Of a stretch of DNA of 64,000 nucleotides, positions 52,774 to 63,256 are shown one piece after another; the stretch's first letter is position 1; the number at the start of each line of letters is the position of its first letter. A program made the position numbers and the translations under genes. Source of the stretch: Vibrio cincinnatiensis (lineage in GTDB: Bacteria > Pseudomonadota > Gammaproteobacteria > Enterobacterales > Vibrionaceae); NCBI RefSeq assembly GCF_022113815.1, contig NZ_SGOM01000001.1:558001-622000 (forward strand), written 5' to 3'. The notes beneath the pieces were generated by a model. That model searched no databases. It saw nothing but the letters and a program-made list of their open reading frames with translations, and had not been told where the DNA came from.

Positions 52774-54648
52774 TTATGCGCCGATAACACCACCGTTTTC
52801 ACGGGTGATCATCATAATCGTTGACCGTGGTTTGCTATTCGCTCCAGCAGGAAAGTGAGAAGGAGCACCATCTTCCCCCGGGTGTTGAACACCCACAAAC
52901 ATCGTTTTGTGATCAGGAGAAAAGGCTAATCCTGTGATCTCACAAGCAACAGGCCCAGTCAAGAAACGTTTGATTTCCCCTGTGATCGGATCGCCACACA
53001 ACATCTGGTTATTCCCTTGTCCAGCAAAATCTCCTTGATTGGAGTAGTTTCCATCGGTTTGAATCCATAACCTTCCCGCTTGATCAAAACCAATGCCATC
53101 TGGGCTATTAAACATGTTTTCAGCGAATATGTTTTGACTTCCAGCGTATAAAGTCCCTTTATGAACTGTCGGGTTGCCCGCTAACAGATACAGATCCCAA
53201 GCAAAATGTTCACTGGTGTGATCGCCATGTGCGGGCATCCAACGAACGATCTGACCATAGTGATTTTTCGCTCTTGGGTTTGGACCACCGATTGGCTGAC
53301 CTTCTTTACCGCGATTCTTATTGTTAGTTAATGTGCAGAATACATGTTTATTCTCTGGATGAATCGCGACCCATTCCGGTCTATCCATGGTCGTTGCGCC
53401 AACCTGTGTTGCTGCACGTCGAGCAAAAATCAATACTTCCGCTTGATCGTTAAAACCATTGTCAGGAGTTAATCCATTTTTTCCCCAGGTCAATTCAATC
53501 CAACGTCCGATACCTTTAAGCGTATCTTCTTCCATTTCAAATTGAGCAACATACAAGGTACCTTGCTCAAGAAGTTGGCGATTGGCCGCATCATTACCCG
53601 GTTGATAGCGATCTTTAGAGACGAATTTATAGAGATGCTCTCCTCGCTCATCATCTCCTAAATACACAACCGCATGCCCATCTTTATTGATTGTTAATGC
53701 CGCATTCTCATGTTTAAAACGCCCAAGTGCCGTTCGTTTCAGTGGCGTTGATTGTGGATTATGTGGATCAATTTCTACGACCCATCCAAAACGATTGGCC
53801 TCGTTGGGGTGTTTGGTAATATCAAAACGCTCATCATATTTATGCCATTGATAATGGCTGGGAGAAGCAGAAAGACCATAACGTTTTTGGTCTGCATTCA
53901 GTTCCGCTTTTTTATCACTCCCAAAGAAATCATCAAAGTTCTCTTCACACGTGAGATACGTTCCCCATGGCGTCTGTCCATTAGCACAGTTATTAAACGT
54001 TCCCAGCACGTTGGTACCAGAAGTGTCGGCCGCCGTTTTTAATAACGAATGCCCAGCAGCAGGCCCAGTCATTAACATCGGTGTATATGCTGTGATTCGT
54101 CGATTTCGAGCACCTTGTCGATCCACCACCCACTGCCCTTTATTTTTGATAATTTCAAACAACGTCACTCCAACCGCTGCTTGTGCTTTTCGCACATCAT
54201 CCACGGTCATCGATTTTCCTTGATGAGCAAACAAATATTCATAATTGGTGTATTCATTATTGACCGCTAAAACCGCACGCCCATCGCTAATGGGGAAAAG
54301 GCTCATTCCATCGGTATTATCACCAAATTGCTGCGCTTGTGCCTGAGATGTCTGCTTACCGCTAGACTCAAACTCTGGCGCATGAGCAAAGATAGGATCG
54401 CCCCATGAAATTAAAGGTGTCGCCTTATAGCCTTTAGGCACAATAACGCGATCTTCAATGGATGCTGGAATTGGTTCAAACTTAAGCAGCGATGAAGGGG
54501 CTGATGCGGCGACAGCACTCGCAACTGGATTGAGTGCCAGAAAAGCGCCAGCACTCGTCGCTGCACTACCGGCTAAAAAGTGACGTCTCGACAAACGCGC
54601 CTCAATCATTTCACTCAATTGCGATGCTTGCTCTTCATTTTTACACAT
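52774..54648 (-). CDS. phoX: PhoX-type alkaline phosphatase, Tat-exported
   Basis: This 624-residue protein has a Tat signal: 'LSRRHFLAGSAATSAG' (twin arginine at about residues 21-22, hydrophobic core, AVA-AS cleavage near 47-49). The body is the DUF839/PhoX beta-propeller. Motifs include 'AVNNEYTNYEYLF', 'WGTYLTCEENFDDFFG' with metal-binding acidic residues, 'RFGWVVEIDPHNP' and 'SPDGIGFDQAGRLWIQTDG'. PhoX phosphatases use calcium and iron to release phosphate from monoesters and are often induced by phosphate starvation; no Pho box was found here. AAGGA lies 8 bases before the ATG. Confidence 0.9.
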   Translation of the reverse strand: MCKNEEQASQLSEMIEARLSRRHFLAGSAATSAGAFLALNPVASAVAASAPSSLLKFEPIPASIEDRVIVPKGYKATPLISWGDPIFAHAPEFESSGKQTSQAQAQQFGDNTDGMSLFPISDGRAVLAVNNEYTNYEYLFAHQGKSMTVDDVRKAQAAVGVTLFEIIKNKGQWVVDRQGARNRRITAYTPMLMTGPAAGHSLLKTAADTSGTNVLGTFNNCANGQTPWGTYLTCEENFDDFFGSDKKAELNADQKRYGLSASPSHYQWHKYDERFDITKHPNEANRFGWVVEIDPHNPQSTPLKRTALGRFKHENAALTINKDGHAVVYLGDDERGEHLYKFVSKDRYQPGNDAANRQLLEQGTLYVAQFEMEEDTLKGIGRWIELTWGKNGLTPDNGFNDQAEVLIFARRAATQVGATTMDRPEWVAIHPENKHVFCTLTNNKNRGKEGQPIGGPNPRAKNHYGQIVRWMPAHGDHTSEHFAWDLYLLAGNPTVHKGTLYAGSQNIFAENMFNSPDGIGFDQAGRLWIQTDGNYSNQGDFAGQGNNQMLCGDPITGEIKRFLTGPVACEITGLAFSPDHKTMFVGVQHPGEDGAPSHFPAGANSKPRSTIMMITRENGGVIGA

Positions 54649-54797
54649 TGGCTGGTTCCTTTACTTTATGATTATTAATTTAATAAATAGCTAACATGAA
54701 TACCACAAAACCATAACCAGCAAAAATGACGAAGAGATGAACCTTATACTGCTGTCTCATGACACCTTAATGCCTCTTCGCGTAATAATGAACAGCT

Positions 54798-54830
54798 AAA
54801 AAAATGGCCGCATCACAATGATACGGCCAT
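54798..54830 (-). terminator. Intrinsic terminator of the RND efflux operon
   Basis: On the minus strand, ATGGCCG and CGGCCAT (54830-54824 with 54810-54804) pair, extended inward by ATCA/TGAT, and are followed by TTTTTTT (complement of 54798-54804). It starts 20 bases past the RND permease stop. Confidence 0.92.
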
Positions 54831-54849
54831 ACGCATACTTCTATAATGT

Positions 54850-57800
54850 TTAGTCTTGTGCGGTCAGAGAATCCACGTGCGGGTTTATATCCTTTGCCAA
54901 TAGTAGATACATTGCAGGAACAACAAATAAGGTAAATAACGTACCAATTGTCATACCACTGGCAATCACCAACCCCATCGCATACCGAGACCCAGCTCCC
55001 GCGCCCGTCGCAATCAATAACGGAATCATCGCCAGTACCGTTGCCGCCGTAGTCATTAAAATGGGCCGCAGACGAATAGCGGTGGCTTGTTCAACTGCAT
55101 CTCGTTTACTTCTGCCTTCCATTTGTAGTTGGTTAGCAAATTCCACAATTAAAATGCCATGTTTTGCAATCAGCCCCACTAAGGTTAACAGCCCCACTTG
55201 AGTATAAATATTAATGCTGGTCAACCCTAAACTGGTAAAGATCAACGCACCACAAACACTCATTGGAACGGTGACCATGATGATAATGGCATTCTTGAAT
55301 GACTCAAACTGCGCCGCAAGGATCAAGAAAATCACAATCAGTGCAAAGAAGAAGGTGACAACCAACTGTTGCCCTTCACTCTTATACTGACGTGACTGCC
55401 CCGCATAATCGACACTAAATCCAGCGGGCAATAACTCCTCAGCAATGGTATCAAGGATATTTAAAGCCTCCCCTAAGGGCACACCGGGGCGAGGAACACC
55501 CGATATTTTCACAGCGTTCAACTGCTGAAAACCACGCAAAGCCTGCGGCTGTACCGATTCCGTTAGCGTCACCAATGCTGAAAGAGGCACCAATTCCCCT
55601 TGCTTATTTCGAGTGTAATAATTGGTCAGTTGATCTGGATTTAAGCGTTCTTTGCGCTCAACTTGAGGGATCACTCGGTAAGAACGATTATCAAGCGAAA
55701 AACGCCCAGTATCAGCGCCTGATAATAAACTGCCTAAATCTGCCGCGATTTGCTGCATAGAAACCCCCATCAATGCTGCTTTTTCTCGGTCCACTTCTAC
55801 CGTTTGACGTGGGCGATTAATTTTTAAATCGCTATCAACAAAAATAAACCGGCCACTCGCCATTGCTCGCCCCAAGATTTCCTGCACCACTTCTTGAAGT
55901 GCTTCAAATGGCTGTGTAGAACCAATGATAAATTCAACCGGTGTCCCGCCCCCTGGAGAAGGCAGTGAAGGTGGCACTAATGCAAAACTGTTTAATGCTG
56001 GTTGCTGAGTAAGAAAAGGTTGAATATTGTTTTCCAATACCGCCTGAGTATCCCGCTCTCTTCGCTCCCATGGTGCAAGTACAATCCCTGCGATCGCCGA
56101 ATTGGTTCCCCCAATTCCATTGATGATAAAGACATTCTCCACTTCTTCGACTTCATCCACCAAACGGTTCAGTTCACCTGTTGCTTGGCTCAATGCGTCC
56201 AATGTATGGTAGCTATCACTTTCAAGAATCGAGAAAACAAACCCTTGATCTTCGGCTGGCTCTAATTCAGAAGGACTGGTCACAAATAGAAAATAACAAG
56301 AGATAAGTACAATCGAACCAAAGGTGAGCACCACACTTTTACTATCAAGTAAGCTGTGCAATGTACGCTGATAAGCATGGTGTAAACGTTCAAACTGTTT
56401 ATCTAGCCACTGTTCCAGCGACTTCTCTTTTTCATTATTTGCATCATGAGGTTTGAGAATATAAGCACACATCACCGGAGAAAGCGTTAATGCCACCACA
56501 CCCGATAAAATCACTGAGGCAGCCAATGTAAAAGCAAATTCCACAAAGAGAACACCTGTCAACCCCCCAACAAATCCTATCGGTAGGAAGACAGCAACCA
56601 GCGTTGTGGACATAGTAATGATTGGCCAAGCAAGTTCACGAGCGCCTTGAATCGCCGCTTCAGTACGGCTCTTCCCCTCTTCAATATGGCGATGAATGTT
56701 TTCTAACATAATGATGGCATCATCCACTACCACTCCAATTGCCAGCACCATGGCAAGTAGTGTCAGTAGGTTGATAGAAAAGCCCAGTAACCACATTAAG
56801 AAAAAAGTCCCGATTAAGGAAACGGGAATAGCGACCGCTGGAATGATGACTGAACGAATAGAACCGAGGAAGGCATAAATAACCAATACCACGATCGCCA
56901 AAGCTAAGACGATGGAAATCACCACCTCATCAATCGCATTTTCAATGTATTCAGTGGAATCATAAGCGATATAGGCTGACAAACCTTGGGGAAGCTGGGG
57001 AATAATATCTCGGTCCCACACTTGCCGCACCAATTCAATTACATCTAAAGCATTCGCATCAGGAGAAACCTCGATCCCGATAAAGGTTGCGGCTAACCCA
57101 TTGAAGCTAACCGAACTTTCATAACTTTCGGCACCGAGTTCAACATCCGCTACATCTTCCAAACGAATCACACTCCGGCCATCGCTACCAATAACTAATT
57201 GTTTAAATCCTTCGGCATCGCGTAGGTCAGTGGCCGCGGTTAAGTCAATGGCCACCATTTGCCCTTTGGTTCGGCCAAGCGCAGCCAGTACATTATTATT
57301 ATTCAGTGCTGCAGCAACATCGCTTCCGGTTATCCCATAGGCTGCCATTTTGACGGAATCGAGCCAAATACGCATCGCAAAGGTGCGAGCCCCCAAAATT
57401 TCAGCACGCTGAACCCCTGGTAGGGTGGATAGCTGAGGTTCCACCACTCGAACTAAATAATCCGTAATTTGGTTGTCACCCAAGACTTCAGAATAGAAAG
57501 ATAAATACATCGCCGCGACACTTTCACCCACTTGTAAAGTCACAACGGGCTCACGAGCATTCTCTGGCAGTTCAGAGCGAACCTTATTGACCTGTGCCGC
57601 AATCTGCGTCAACGCTTCATTTGGGTCATAATCAAGTCGCAAGTAAGCTTCAATAGTACTGTTGCCTGCCACAGAAGTGGAAACGAGGTAATCAATTCCC
57701 TCAGCTGCGGCAATTTCTCTCTCCAATGGTGTGGTAATAAAGCCTTGAATCAAATCCGCGTCAGCCCCAACATAAGTCGTACTGACACTGATCACTGCAT

Positions 57801-57924
57801 TTTGGATCTCTGGAAATTGGCGAACGTTCATATCCATAATAGCTCGTAAGCCTAATAGGAGAATAAACAAGCTCACCACCGATGAAAGAATCGGCTTTTG
57901 AATAAACTTATCAGTAAAACGCAT
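54850..57924 (-). CDS. RND-family efflux pump permease
   Basis: This 1024-residue inner-membrane proton antiporter of the AcrB-type HAE1 family has a first helix at about residues 12-30, two large periplasmic loops and about 12 helices. The proton-relay aspartates are in 'AIGVVVDDAIIMLENI' (about 397-412), matching AcrB D407/D408. 'GQSRQYKSEGQQL' near 836 and 'VGLIAKHGILIVEFANQL' near 922 are family signatures. It should export drugs, bile or dyes together with the adaptor gene 8 bases upstream; no outer-membrane channel gene is adjacent. The layout resembles Vibrio VexGH/VexAB-type pairs, but which is not determined. Confidence 0.93.
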   Translation of the reverse strand: MRFTDKFIQKPILSSVVSLFILLLGLRAIMDMNVRQFPEIQNAVISVSTTYVGADADLIQGFITTPLEREIAAAEGIDYLVSTSVAGNSTIEAYLRLDYDPNEALTQIAAQVNKVRSELPENAREPVVTLQVGESVAAMYLSFYSEVLGDNQITDYLVRVVEPQLSTLPGVQRAEILGARTFAMRIWLDSVKMAAYGITGSDVAAALNNNNVLAALGRTKGQMVAIDLTAATDLRDAEGFKQLVIGSDGRSVIRLEDVADVELGAESYESSVSFNGLAATFIGIEVSPDANALDVIELVRQVWDRDIIPQLPQGLSAYIAYDSTEYIENAIDEVVISIVLALAIVVLVIYAFLGSIRSVIIPAVAIPVSLIGTFFLMWLLGFSINLLTLLAMVLAIGVVVDDAIIMLENIHRHIEEGKSRTEAAIQGARELAWPIITMSTTLVAVFLPIGFVGGLTGVLFVEFAFTLAASVILSGVVALTLSPVMCAYILKPHDANNEKEKSLEQWLDKQFERLHHAYQRTLHSLLDSKSVVLTFGSIVLISCYFLFVTSPSELEPAEDQGFVFSILESDSYHTLDALSQATGELNRLVDEVEEVENVFIINGIGGTNSAIAGIVLAPWERRERDTQAVLENNIQPFLTQQPALNSFALVPPSLPSPGGGTPVEFIIGSTQPFEALQEVVQEILGRAMASGRFIFVDSDLKINRPRQTVEVDREKAALMGVSMQQIAADLGSLLSGADTGRFSLDNRSYRVIPQVERKERLNPDQLTNYYTRNKQGELVPLSALVTLTESVQPQALRGFQQLNAVKISGVPRPGVPLGEALNILDTIAEELLPAGFSVDYAGQSRQYKSEGQQLVVTFFFALIVIFLILAAQFESFKNAIIIMVTVPMSVCGALIFTSLGLTSINIYTQVGLLTLVGLIAKHGILIVEFANQLQMEGRSKRDAVEQATAIRLRPILMTTAATVLAMIPLLIATGAGAGSRYAMGLVIASGMTIGTLFTLFVVPAMYLLLAKDINPHVDSLTAQD

Positions 57925-57932
57925 GAAAACTC

Positions 57933-59051
57933 CTACTGATTGTCAGGTGACGGTGCCACGTCAGCACTAGGCTGAACTTGGGAGTTATCACTAATAATAA
58001 TCGGAGCACCATTACGTAATTTAAGTAAACCTGAAGTCACGACTCGCTCACCTACCTCCAGCCCTTTTTCGATCACGATAACATCTCCACGACGCTCGCC
58101 AGTTTGAACAAAACGCTGCTGAACCAACAAGGTGTCATCGTGTTCTTCAACCACAAACACCGAATTACCATAAGGGTTAAATTGAATGGCCGTTTGCGGA
58201 ACTAGACTCACGCTAGCAGGATCTCCGGTATTCAACTGCACTCGGGCAAACATTCCAGGGCGCAAAGCGAAATTCTGATTCTCCAGCGTGGCTTGCACTT
58301 CAATGCTTCGGCTCGCTTCTCGTATCGAAGGAGCAATAGCAGTGATTCGTCCAACAAAAGTTTGGTCAGGTACAGAATCGACCCCAACTTGAACGCTTCC
58401 GCCTAATTCAATGTTCGGTAACTGCTGCTCTGGCAAAGTAAAGTTAAGGAAAATCGGTGCGAAAGATTGCAGTGAAACCACCGTACTACCGGGTGATAAC
58501 CATTGGCCTAAACTGACTTGCCGAATGCCTGCGACCCCATCAAAAGGGGCTCTAATCGTTTTTTGGGCAATACGAGCTTGTTGGCTTTCAACCGTGGCCG
58601 CCGCTTGCTTCGCTTCACTTTCACGCAAGCGTAACTCCGATTCAGAGACATTTTTCTCTCGATACAAGCGCTGATAACGAGTCAGTTCTAACTTCGCCAA
58701 GTCTTCCACCGCTTGTAACCGTTTTAATTCTGCTTTATCGACCGAATCATCCAATGTAACAAGCAGTGTGCCTTTTTTGATACGGATTCCATTGTCAAAA
58801 TAGATACCAGTAATAATGCCACTGGCTTCTGTGGTGAGATCGGTACTATGAACGGCAGCAAAACTCCCAATCGCACTGACAAAAGGTTGCCATTCATCGG
58901 TCGTCACTTCACTCACCGTCACTGTGACTGGAGGAATCGGCATATTGTCAAAAAATTGATTCATAAAATAGTTACCGACCGCTTTGTAGGCAAAAATGCC
59001 ACCAAAAATCAGCGTACTGACGATTAACATCAGGATCATGCGTTTTAACAT
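57933..59051 (-). CDS. RND efflux periplasmic adaptor
   Basis: The start is ATG 59051 with AAGGAG 5 bases upstream, giving 372 residues; the frame runs further to 59150 but that region has no family similarity. An N-terminal anchor helix ('ILMLIVSTLIFGGIFAYKAV') is followed by lipoyl halves ('GIITGIYFDNGIRIKKGTLL', 'FDGVAGIRQVSLGQWLSPG'), a helical hairpin, and a beta-barrel with 'LRPGMFARVQLNTG'. It joins the RND permease to an outer-membrane channel, probably TolC elsewhere. The two genes form an operon. Confidence 0.92.
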   Translation of the reverse strand: MLKRMILMLIVSTLIFGGIFAYKAVGNYFMNQFFDNMPIPPVTVTVSEVTTDEWQPFVSAIGSFAAVHSTDLTTEASGIITGIYFDNGIRIKKGTLLVTLDDSVDKAELKRLQAVEDLAKLELTRYQRLYREKNVSESELRLRESEAKQAAATVESQQARIAQKTIRAPFDGVAGIRQVSLGQWLSPGSTVVSLQSFAPIFLNFTLPEQQLPNIELGGSVQVGVDSVPDQTFVGRITAIAPSIREASRSIEVQATLENQNFALRPGMFARVQLNTGDPASVSLVPQTAIQFNPYGNSVFVVEEHDDTLLVQQRFVQTGERRGDVIVIEKGLEVGERVVTSGLLKLRNGAPIIISDNSQVQPSADVAPSPDNQ

Positions 59052-59423
59052 GAAAACTCCTTGCTGGTTGATCCTTAAATGAAATAACAAAAAGTAATGA
59101 AAATCAGGAGACATTTCTAATCCTAATTCCAATACCGTTACCTTGCTCAAAATAACGTCATAATGTCACAATAATAAAGCGAAAAGTGCTGAAAAGATGA
59201 TTTTCAAAAAACCTTATGTCACTACCATTTTATGCGTCAAATATGAAAAAGGTTCTTTCATATCCAAAACTTTTCCCTGTGCCAAACCATCATAGTGTTG
59301 AATAAATAAAAAAGCATGAACAGACATCAAGAAATAACTTATGGTTATCATTCACAGTACGTTTTACGCCATAGTACAGAGCTTCTCTAGCGCTCTTTTC
59401 AGACAGCAATAAAGCGATCATTT
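59052..59423. other. Intergenic region upstream of the RND operon
   Basis: Between the adaptor start and the btu terminator there are 372 bases with no credible gene beyond the rejected N-terminal extension. It must hold the RND promoter. No regulator gene or clear operator is adjacent. Confidence 0.45.
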
Positions 59424-59455
59424 GATAAAAAAAGCCACCTCAAGAGTAAGGTGGC
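59424..59455 (-). terminator. Intrinsic terminator of the btuCD operon
   Basis: On the minus strand, GCCACCT and AGGTGGC (arms at 59455-59449 and 59440-59434) with an 8-base loop are followed by TTTTTTTATC. It lies 170 bases past the btuD stop; the intervening 3' region (59456-59624) has no gene and could be a long untranslated tail or hide an unannotated small RNA. Confidence 0.82.
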
Positions 59456-59624
59456 GAATGTGACTATAAAAGCCTAACAAGAACGAGAATGTATCGCTAA
59501 GAGTAATGCGATTGGTGTGCCAATATTGGGGAGAAATTAACCGATTGATTTTTAAATGAAAATATTCTATCAACTTCCAATAAATTCATCACACTGCCCA
59601 ACAAATGGGCTTAATGCACCAAAA

Positions 59625-60380
59625 TCACTCAAACAGAAGGTAGGCTCGCCCCTGCCAATCCACTCGCTTCACTGAGGTTTGAAAAACGCCCGCAAGGTTC
59701 TCTTCCGTTAATACATGAAGTGCGGGACCAAAGGCATGCATAATGCCCTTATCAAGCAATAACACTTGATCGGCATGATGAAGTGAACGATTTAGATCAT
59801 GATTAGACATCATAACCGTAATACCTTGATTCGCGATCCGCTGAATCAAAGTATAGAGTAACTGTTCCTGAGCAATATCGAGCGGAGCAGCAGGCTCATC
59901 AAGAATCAACACTTGACCATCAAGATTAAGCGTTGGCCAAATCTGTAAACAACTACCGGCAAGGCGTACACGCTGCCATTCTCCACCAGATAAAGAATGG
60001 ATGGTGCGATGAAGTTTGTCACCTAAATTGAGCAAGCTGCAGATTTCATTCAGTGCGATCGTAACCTCTGAATCGTGATGATGCTTACCCTGGGGAAGAG
60101 ATAAAGCGAGGTATTGAAAAACATCCAAATTAAAAGCGGGTTTATCACTTTGTGATAGATAAGCTCGTCGTAGTGCAAGCTCCGAGAAAGAAAGCTGAGA
60201 AAGAGGAGTTTGGTTAAGCATAACCTCTCCTTGGCTTTCCAATACGCCAGCCACAGCTGCTAATAACGTACTTTTTCCACTGCCATTAGGGCCAACCACA
60301 TGTAAAATTTCACCCTTTTTGCACTGAAAAGAAAGGGGAAGTAAGCGTGTTCCAACCTGTAAACCGTTAATTTGAATCAT
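59625..60380 (-). CDS. btuD: Vitamin B12 ABC transporter ATPase (BtuD)
   Basis: This 251-residue ATPase powers cobalamin import through BtuC. Walker A is 'GPNGSGKST' (about residues 34-42), the signature is '[18 protein letters not shown]', Walker B is '[12 protein letters not shown]', and the H-loop is '[15 protein letters not shown]'. The length matches E. coli BtuD (249). Its start overlaps btuC by 14 bases. '[14 protein letters not shown]' is close to the typical B12/siderophore form. Confidence 0.93.
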   Translation of the reverse strand: MIQINGLQVGTRLLPLSFQCKKGEILHVVGPNGSGKSTLLAAVAGVLESQGEVMLNQTPLSQLSFSELALRRAYLSQSDKPAFNLDVFQYLALSLPQGKHHHDSEVTIALNEICSLLNLGDKLHRTIHSLSGGEWQRVRLAGSCLQIWPTLNLDGQVLILDEPAAPLDIAQEQLLYTLIQRIANQGITVMMSNHDLNRSLHHADQVLLLDKGIMHAFGPALHVLTEENLAGVFQTSVKRVDWQGRAYLLFE

Positions 60381-61362
60381 GGTTTTTTATCAACATCCAG
60401 ATAAAGATTGGCGCACCTAACGTAGTAGTGACGACGCCGAGTGGCAGTTCAGCCCCCTCTAACATCAGGCGTGCCACAATATCAGAAAAAACCAGCAGTA
60501 AAGCTCCGCCAATCGCGGCAAGGGGAAGCAACATTCGATTTTCACTGCCTAAAAGTAAACGCAAGAAATGAGGAACAACGAGACCAACAAAGCCAATTAC
60601 ACCACCAAGCGCTACACTCACCCCCACTAAAATCGCCACAGAAAAAATCAGCTTCCAGCGTAAATTCAGCACATCAATACCAAGCTGTTTAGCATGCCCC
60701 TCACCTAGCATCAGTTTATCCAGTTTAGCGCCTTGAAACATCAGCCACACCATCACCGGTAATGCGAAAAGCGACAGGCTGTGCTGATACCAACTAACAC
60801 CACTGACGCTACCCATGAGCCAATACATTAACTGTCTTAAATTTAAGTTGTTACTAAAATAAAAGGCCCAAGTCACTGCCGCACTAGACAAAATGCCAAG
60901 TGCAACACCAACCAATAATAGGCGCGTCGTACTTAGATGCATGGTTTTTGCTAAAAGAACAAGCAATAAAGTAAACAGTAAGCAGCCGATGACGGCGGCA
61001 ATCATAAAGATCGGCGGAGTCGCCAATAAGGGAAAAAAGAAGAGTACGACAACCATGGCGACACTCGCACCGCCAGAAATACCCAGAATGCCCGGTTCTG
61101 CCAGCACATTACCCAGTAAAACTTGTAAAGTCGCCCCCGATAGCGCTAATGCGCTACCTATCAAGATAACAGCAAATAAACGCGGTAATCTTAATTCAAA
61201 AACGACCTGTTGTTCTAAAGGAGTATGGGAAGTCCATGGCCAAATCCAAACCTCACCCACCATGGTATAAACAACGCTACTGATTAGTAAGGCACATAAC
61301 ATCAGCCATGAAGCATGATGCCAGCGGCGCTGTTTTTGTTGGATGAGCTGACTAAATTGCAT
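60367..61362 (-). CDS. btuC: Vitamin B12 ABC transporter permease (BtuC)
   Basis: This 331-residue FecCD-family permease of about ten helices matches E. coli BtuC (326). Conserved segments are '[20 protein letters not shown]' (about 78-97), '[12 protein letters not shown]' and '[20 protein letters not shown]' (about 253-272), the last being the coupling region. It is cotranscribed with btuD. No periplasmic binding protein (btuF) adjoins it. Confidence 0.93.
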   Translation of the reverse strand: MQFSQLIQQKQRRWHHASWLMLCALLISSVVYTMVGEVWIWPWTSHTPLEQQVVFELRLPRLFAVILIGSALALSGATLQVLLGNVLAEPGILGISGGASVAMVVVLFFFPLLATPPIFMIAAVIGCLLFTLLLVLLAKTMHLSTTRLLLVGVALGILSSAAVTWAFYFSNNLNLRQLMYWLMGSVSGVSWYQHSLSLFALPVMVWLMFQGAKLDKLMLGEGHAKQLGIDVLNLRWKLIFSVAILVGVSVALGGVIGFVGLVVPHFLRLLLGSENRMLLPLAAIGGALLLVFSDIVARLMLEGAELPLGVVTTTLGAPIFIWMLIKNHDSN

Positions 61363-61433
61363 TGAGAGATCAAAGGCTTTGATGAGAATGGGTTAACCTT
61401 ACCGTCATCACAGGCCAAGCTCAAGAGATTTAC

Positions 61434-62462
61434 TTAGTCGTAGACTAATTGATCCTCTTCATAGCGAGTATCCACTTTACACACCATCAAGGCAGCTCGC
61501 TGACCAATGGCAACATGACGGTTAGGAAATACTACCGCTTCCCCTTCATTCTTCGCCATTAACGGTTTATCCCCATCGTGCCCAAACACTTCACCATGCA
61601 TAAAGGCTGTAAAATTCTCAACGTCTTCACCAAAACGGAAATCAAAATCATCATGCATACGCACAATGGTTCGACTGACTCGGTAAATAACGGGTTTCTT
61701 AGGCAAATGCTCAGGTGTTTCCCTTGAAACAAGATCGCGCAGCGCAAGATCAAAAGCAACCAAACGAGAAAGATCGTTCTCTCCCAATCGAGCCGTTCGA
61801 CCCAATTCAATGGTCATGGCTTGCGCAGCAAAATATTCCGCACTAAACCAACTAAACGTACTTGATGGAGCATTAGAAAGCATGACGGCTTCAATATGTG
61901 CTTGTTCAATAAAATGCATTAATGCTCGGCTACGCACTGGGTGGCGAGTTTTGGGACTGACGGCAAAAGAATAGTGCTTAGATTGACGAATCGCGCAGTG
62001 TAGGTCCAAATGCCAGCGTAGCACTGGGGCCGTTCCCACATAGAACTCTGCCACCACTTTCTTTAAATGCTCAGCAATCGAGTATTCTTGGGTATTAGGG
62101 TGCGGCTTATCATCGAACAGGCGGTTCAGGTTCTCTTCAATAAAGCGAGTATGTTTTTGCATTGCTGCTGGGTGAGCAAAAATAAATAGACAACGTTCTT
62201 TAACCGTTTGAAAACCGCTTAGAATATCTTCCAGCAGTTTATCCACTAATTCCATCGGGGCGGTTTCATCACCATGAATACCACAAGAGATAACAATGTG
62301 TTTCGTTTGTGCATTGTTCTGTGCAGGCACAACTTCAACCAAACCACGTTCATGTAACTTAACCGTTACACCCGAAAGTGTGGTGACCTCACCACGTAAA
62401 ACTGGCTGCTCAAGATCAAGACTGTCGAAAAGAAAAGATTGGCGAAATAGTGACTTCGTCAT
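61434..62462 (-). CDS. astE: Succinylglutamate desuccinylase
   Basis: This 342-residue zinc carboxypeptidase-like enzyme ends the AST arginine pathway, cutting succinylglutamate to succinate and glutamate. The zinc site is 'SCGIHGDETAPMELVD' (about residues 59-74, H and E) with a third ligand in 'WHLDLHCAIR' (about 153). The length is close to E. coli AstE (322). No other ast gene adjoins it. It lies 71 bases upstream of btuC on the same strand, so joint transcription is possible but the functions are unrelated. Confidence 0.93.
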   Translation of the reverse strand: MTKSLFRQSFLFDSLDLEQPVLRGEVTTLSGVTVKLHERGLVEVVPAQNNAQTKHIVISCGIHGDETAPMELVDKLLEDILSGFQTVKERCLFIFAHPAAMQKHTRFIEENLNRLFDDKPHPNTQEYSIAEHLKKVVAEFYVGTAPVLRWHLDLHCAIRQSKHYSFAVSPKTRHPVRSRALMHFIEQAHIEAVMLSNAPSSTFSWFSAEYFAAQAMTIELGRTARLGENDLSRLVAFDLALRDLVSRETPEHLPKKPVIYRVSRTIVRMHDDFDFRFGEDVENFTAFMHGEVFGHDGDKPLMAKNEGEAVVFPNRHVAIGQRAALMVCKVDTRYEEDQLVYD

Positions 62463-62632
62463 GCGCTACTCCTTTATTGCACAGCGGTATGGTAAAGAAT
62501 TGTTCAGCCAATTTATGTTGGGAGGATCGCACTTATCAAGACAAAAGCTATTTATTCATAGATTTATGAACAATAAATACAGTCCGTCTAACAGCGCAAA
62601 TTCTACCACTAACTGTGGCGAATACTCTATAA

Positions 62633-63256
62633 CTACCTTTTAGTTATTATGGATGCCAATGGTAATGGAACACCAATATAGTTGACCATTACCTGCGGAG
62701 GATCCGTCGGGTAAATGGTTAACTGAGTTATTGATTGATTGGCAATCGACAGTGAGGAATACCAGCGTGGATTTTGCCAATTGAGCTGTAAAATGTCTGC
62801 CAATAATAGACGGATGGTTCCGCCATGTAAGATCATCAAACAATCTTTATCACACTGATGCAACCAACGGTGCCAAGCGTTACTCACTCGCTGATAGGCC
62901 TCGAATAGCGGCTCTGCTCCGGGCAAAGGATGATTGACTGGATCTTGCCAAAACGCCTCTAAACAAGGCCAATGGAGAGATAATTCATCAAAGGTTTTTC
63001 CATCAAACTCACCAAAATCAAGTTCTTGAAATGCAGGCTCAATTATCACCTCCAACTCTGGCCTCAGAGCTTTAAGTTGTACCGATAAATCAGCGCAGCG
63101 GCGCAGCGGTGAAGTCACGACCGTCGCAAATGATAAGGACTTAAGCTGTTCTGCAATCGCTTGCTGCGTTTTATCCGCTACAGCGACATCCGTTCGCCCA
63201 TTCAAAGCAGCAGGTCCTACCGTTTTCCCATGGCGAAGCAGATAGAGAGAAATCAT
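62633..63256 (-). CDS. cobC: Alpha-ribazole phosphatase-like enzyme (CobC)
   Basis: This 207-residue histidine phosphatase removes phosphate from alpha-ribazole phosphate or adenosylcobalamin phosphate in the last steps of B12 assembly. 'LLRHGKTVGPAALNGRTD' (about residues 5-22) has the catalytic RHG, 'VTSPLRRCADLS' the second phosphate pocket arginine, and 'LMILHGGTIRLLL' (about 139-151) the second histidine. The ATG 63256 overlaps the cobU stop by one base (TGATG), so the two are translationally coupled. Confidence 0.88.
   Translation of the reverse strand: MISLYLLRHGKTVGPAALNGRTDVAVADKTQQAIAEQLKSLSFATVVTSPLRRCADLSVQLKALRPELEVIIEPAFQELDFGEFDGKTFDELSLHWPCLEAFWQDPVNHPLPGAEPLFEAYQRVSNAWHRWLHQCDKDCLMILHGGTIRLLLADILQLNWQNPRWYSSLSIANQSITQLTIYPTDPPQVMVNYIGVPLPLASIITKR

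Noticed and set aside
59052..59150. N-terminal extension of the RND adaptor
   Set aside because: ATG 59051 has AAGGAG at ideal spacing and is followed at once by the anchor helix expected of this family.
61363..61433. Cobalamin riboswitch upstream of btuC
   Set aside because: The gap to astE is only 71 bases, too short for the element, and no B12-box motif was seen.
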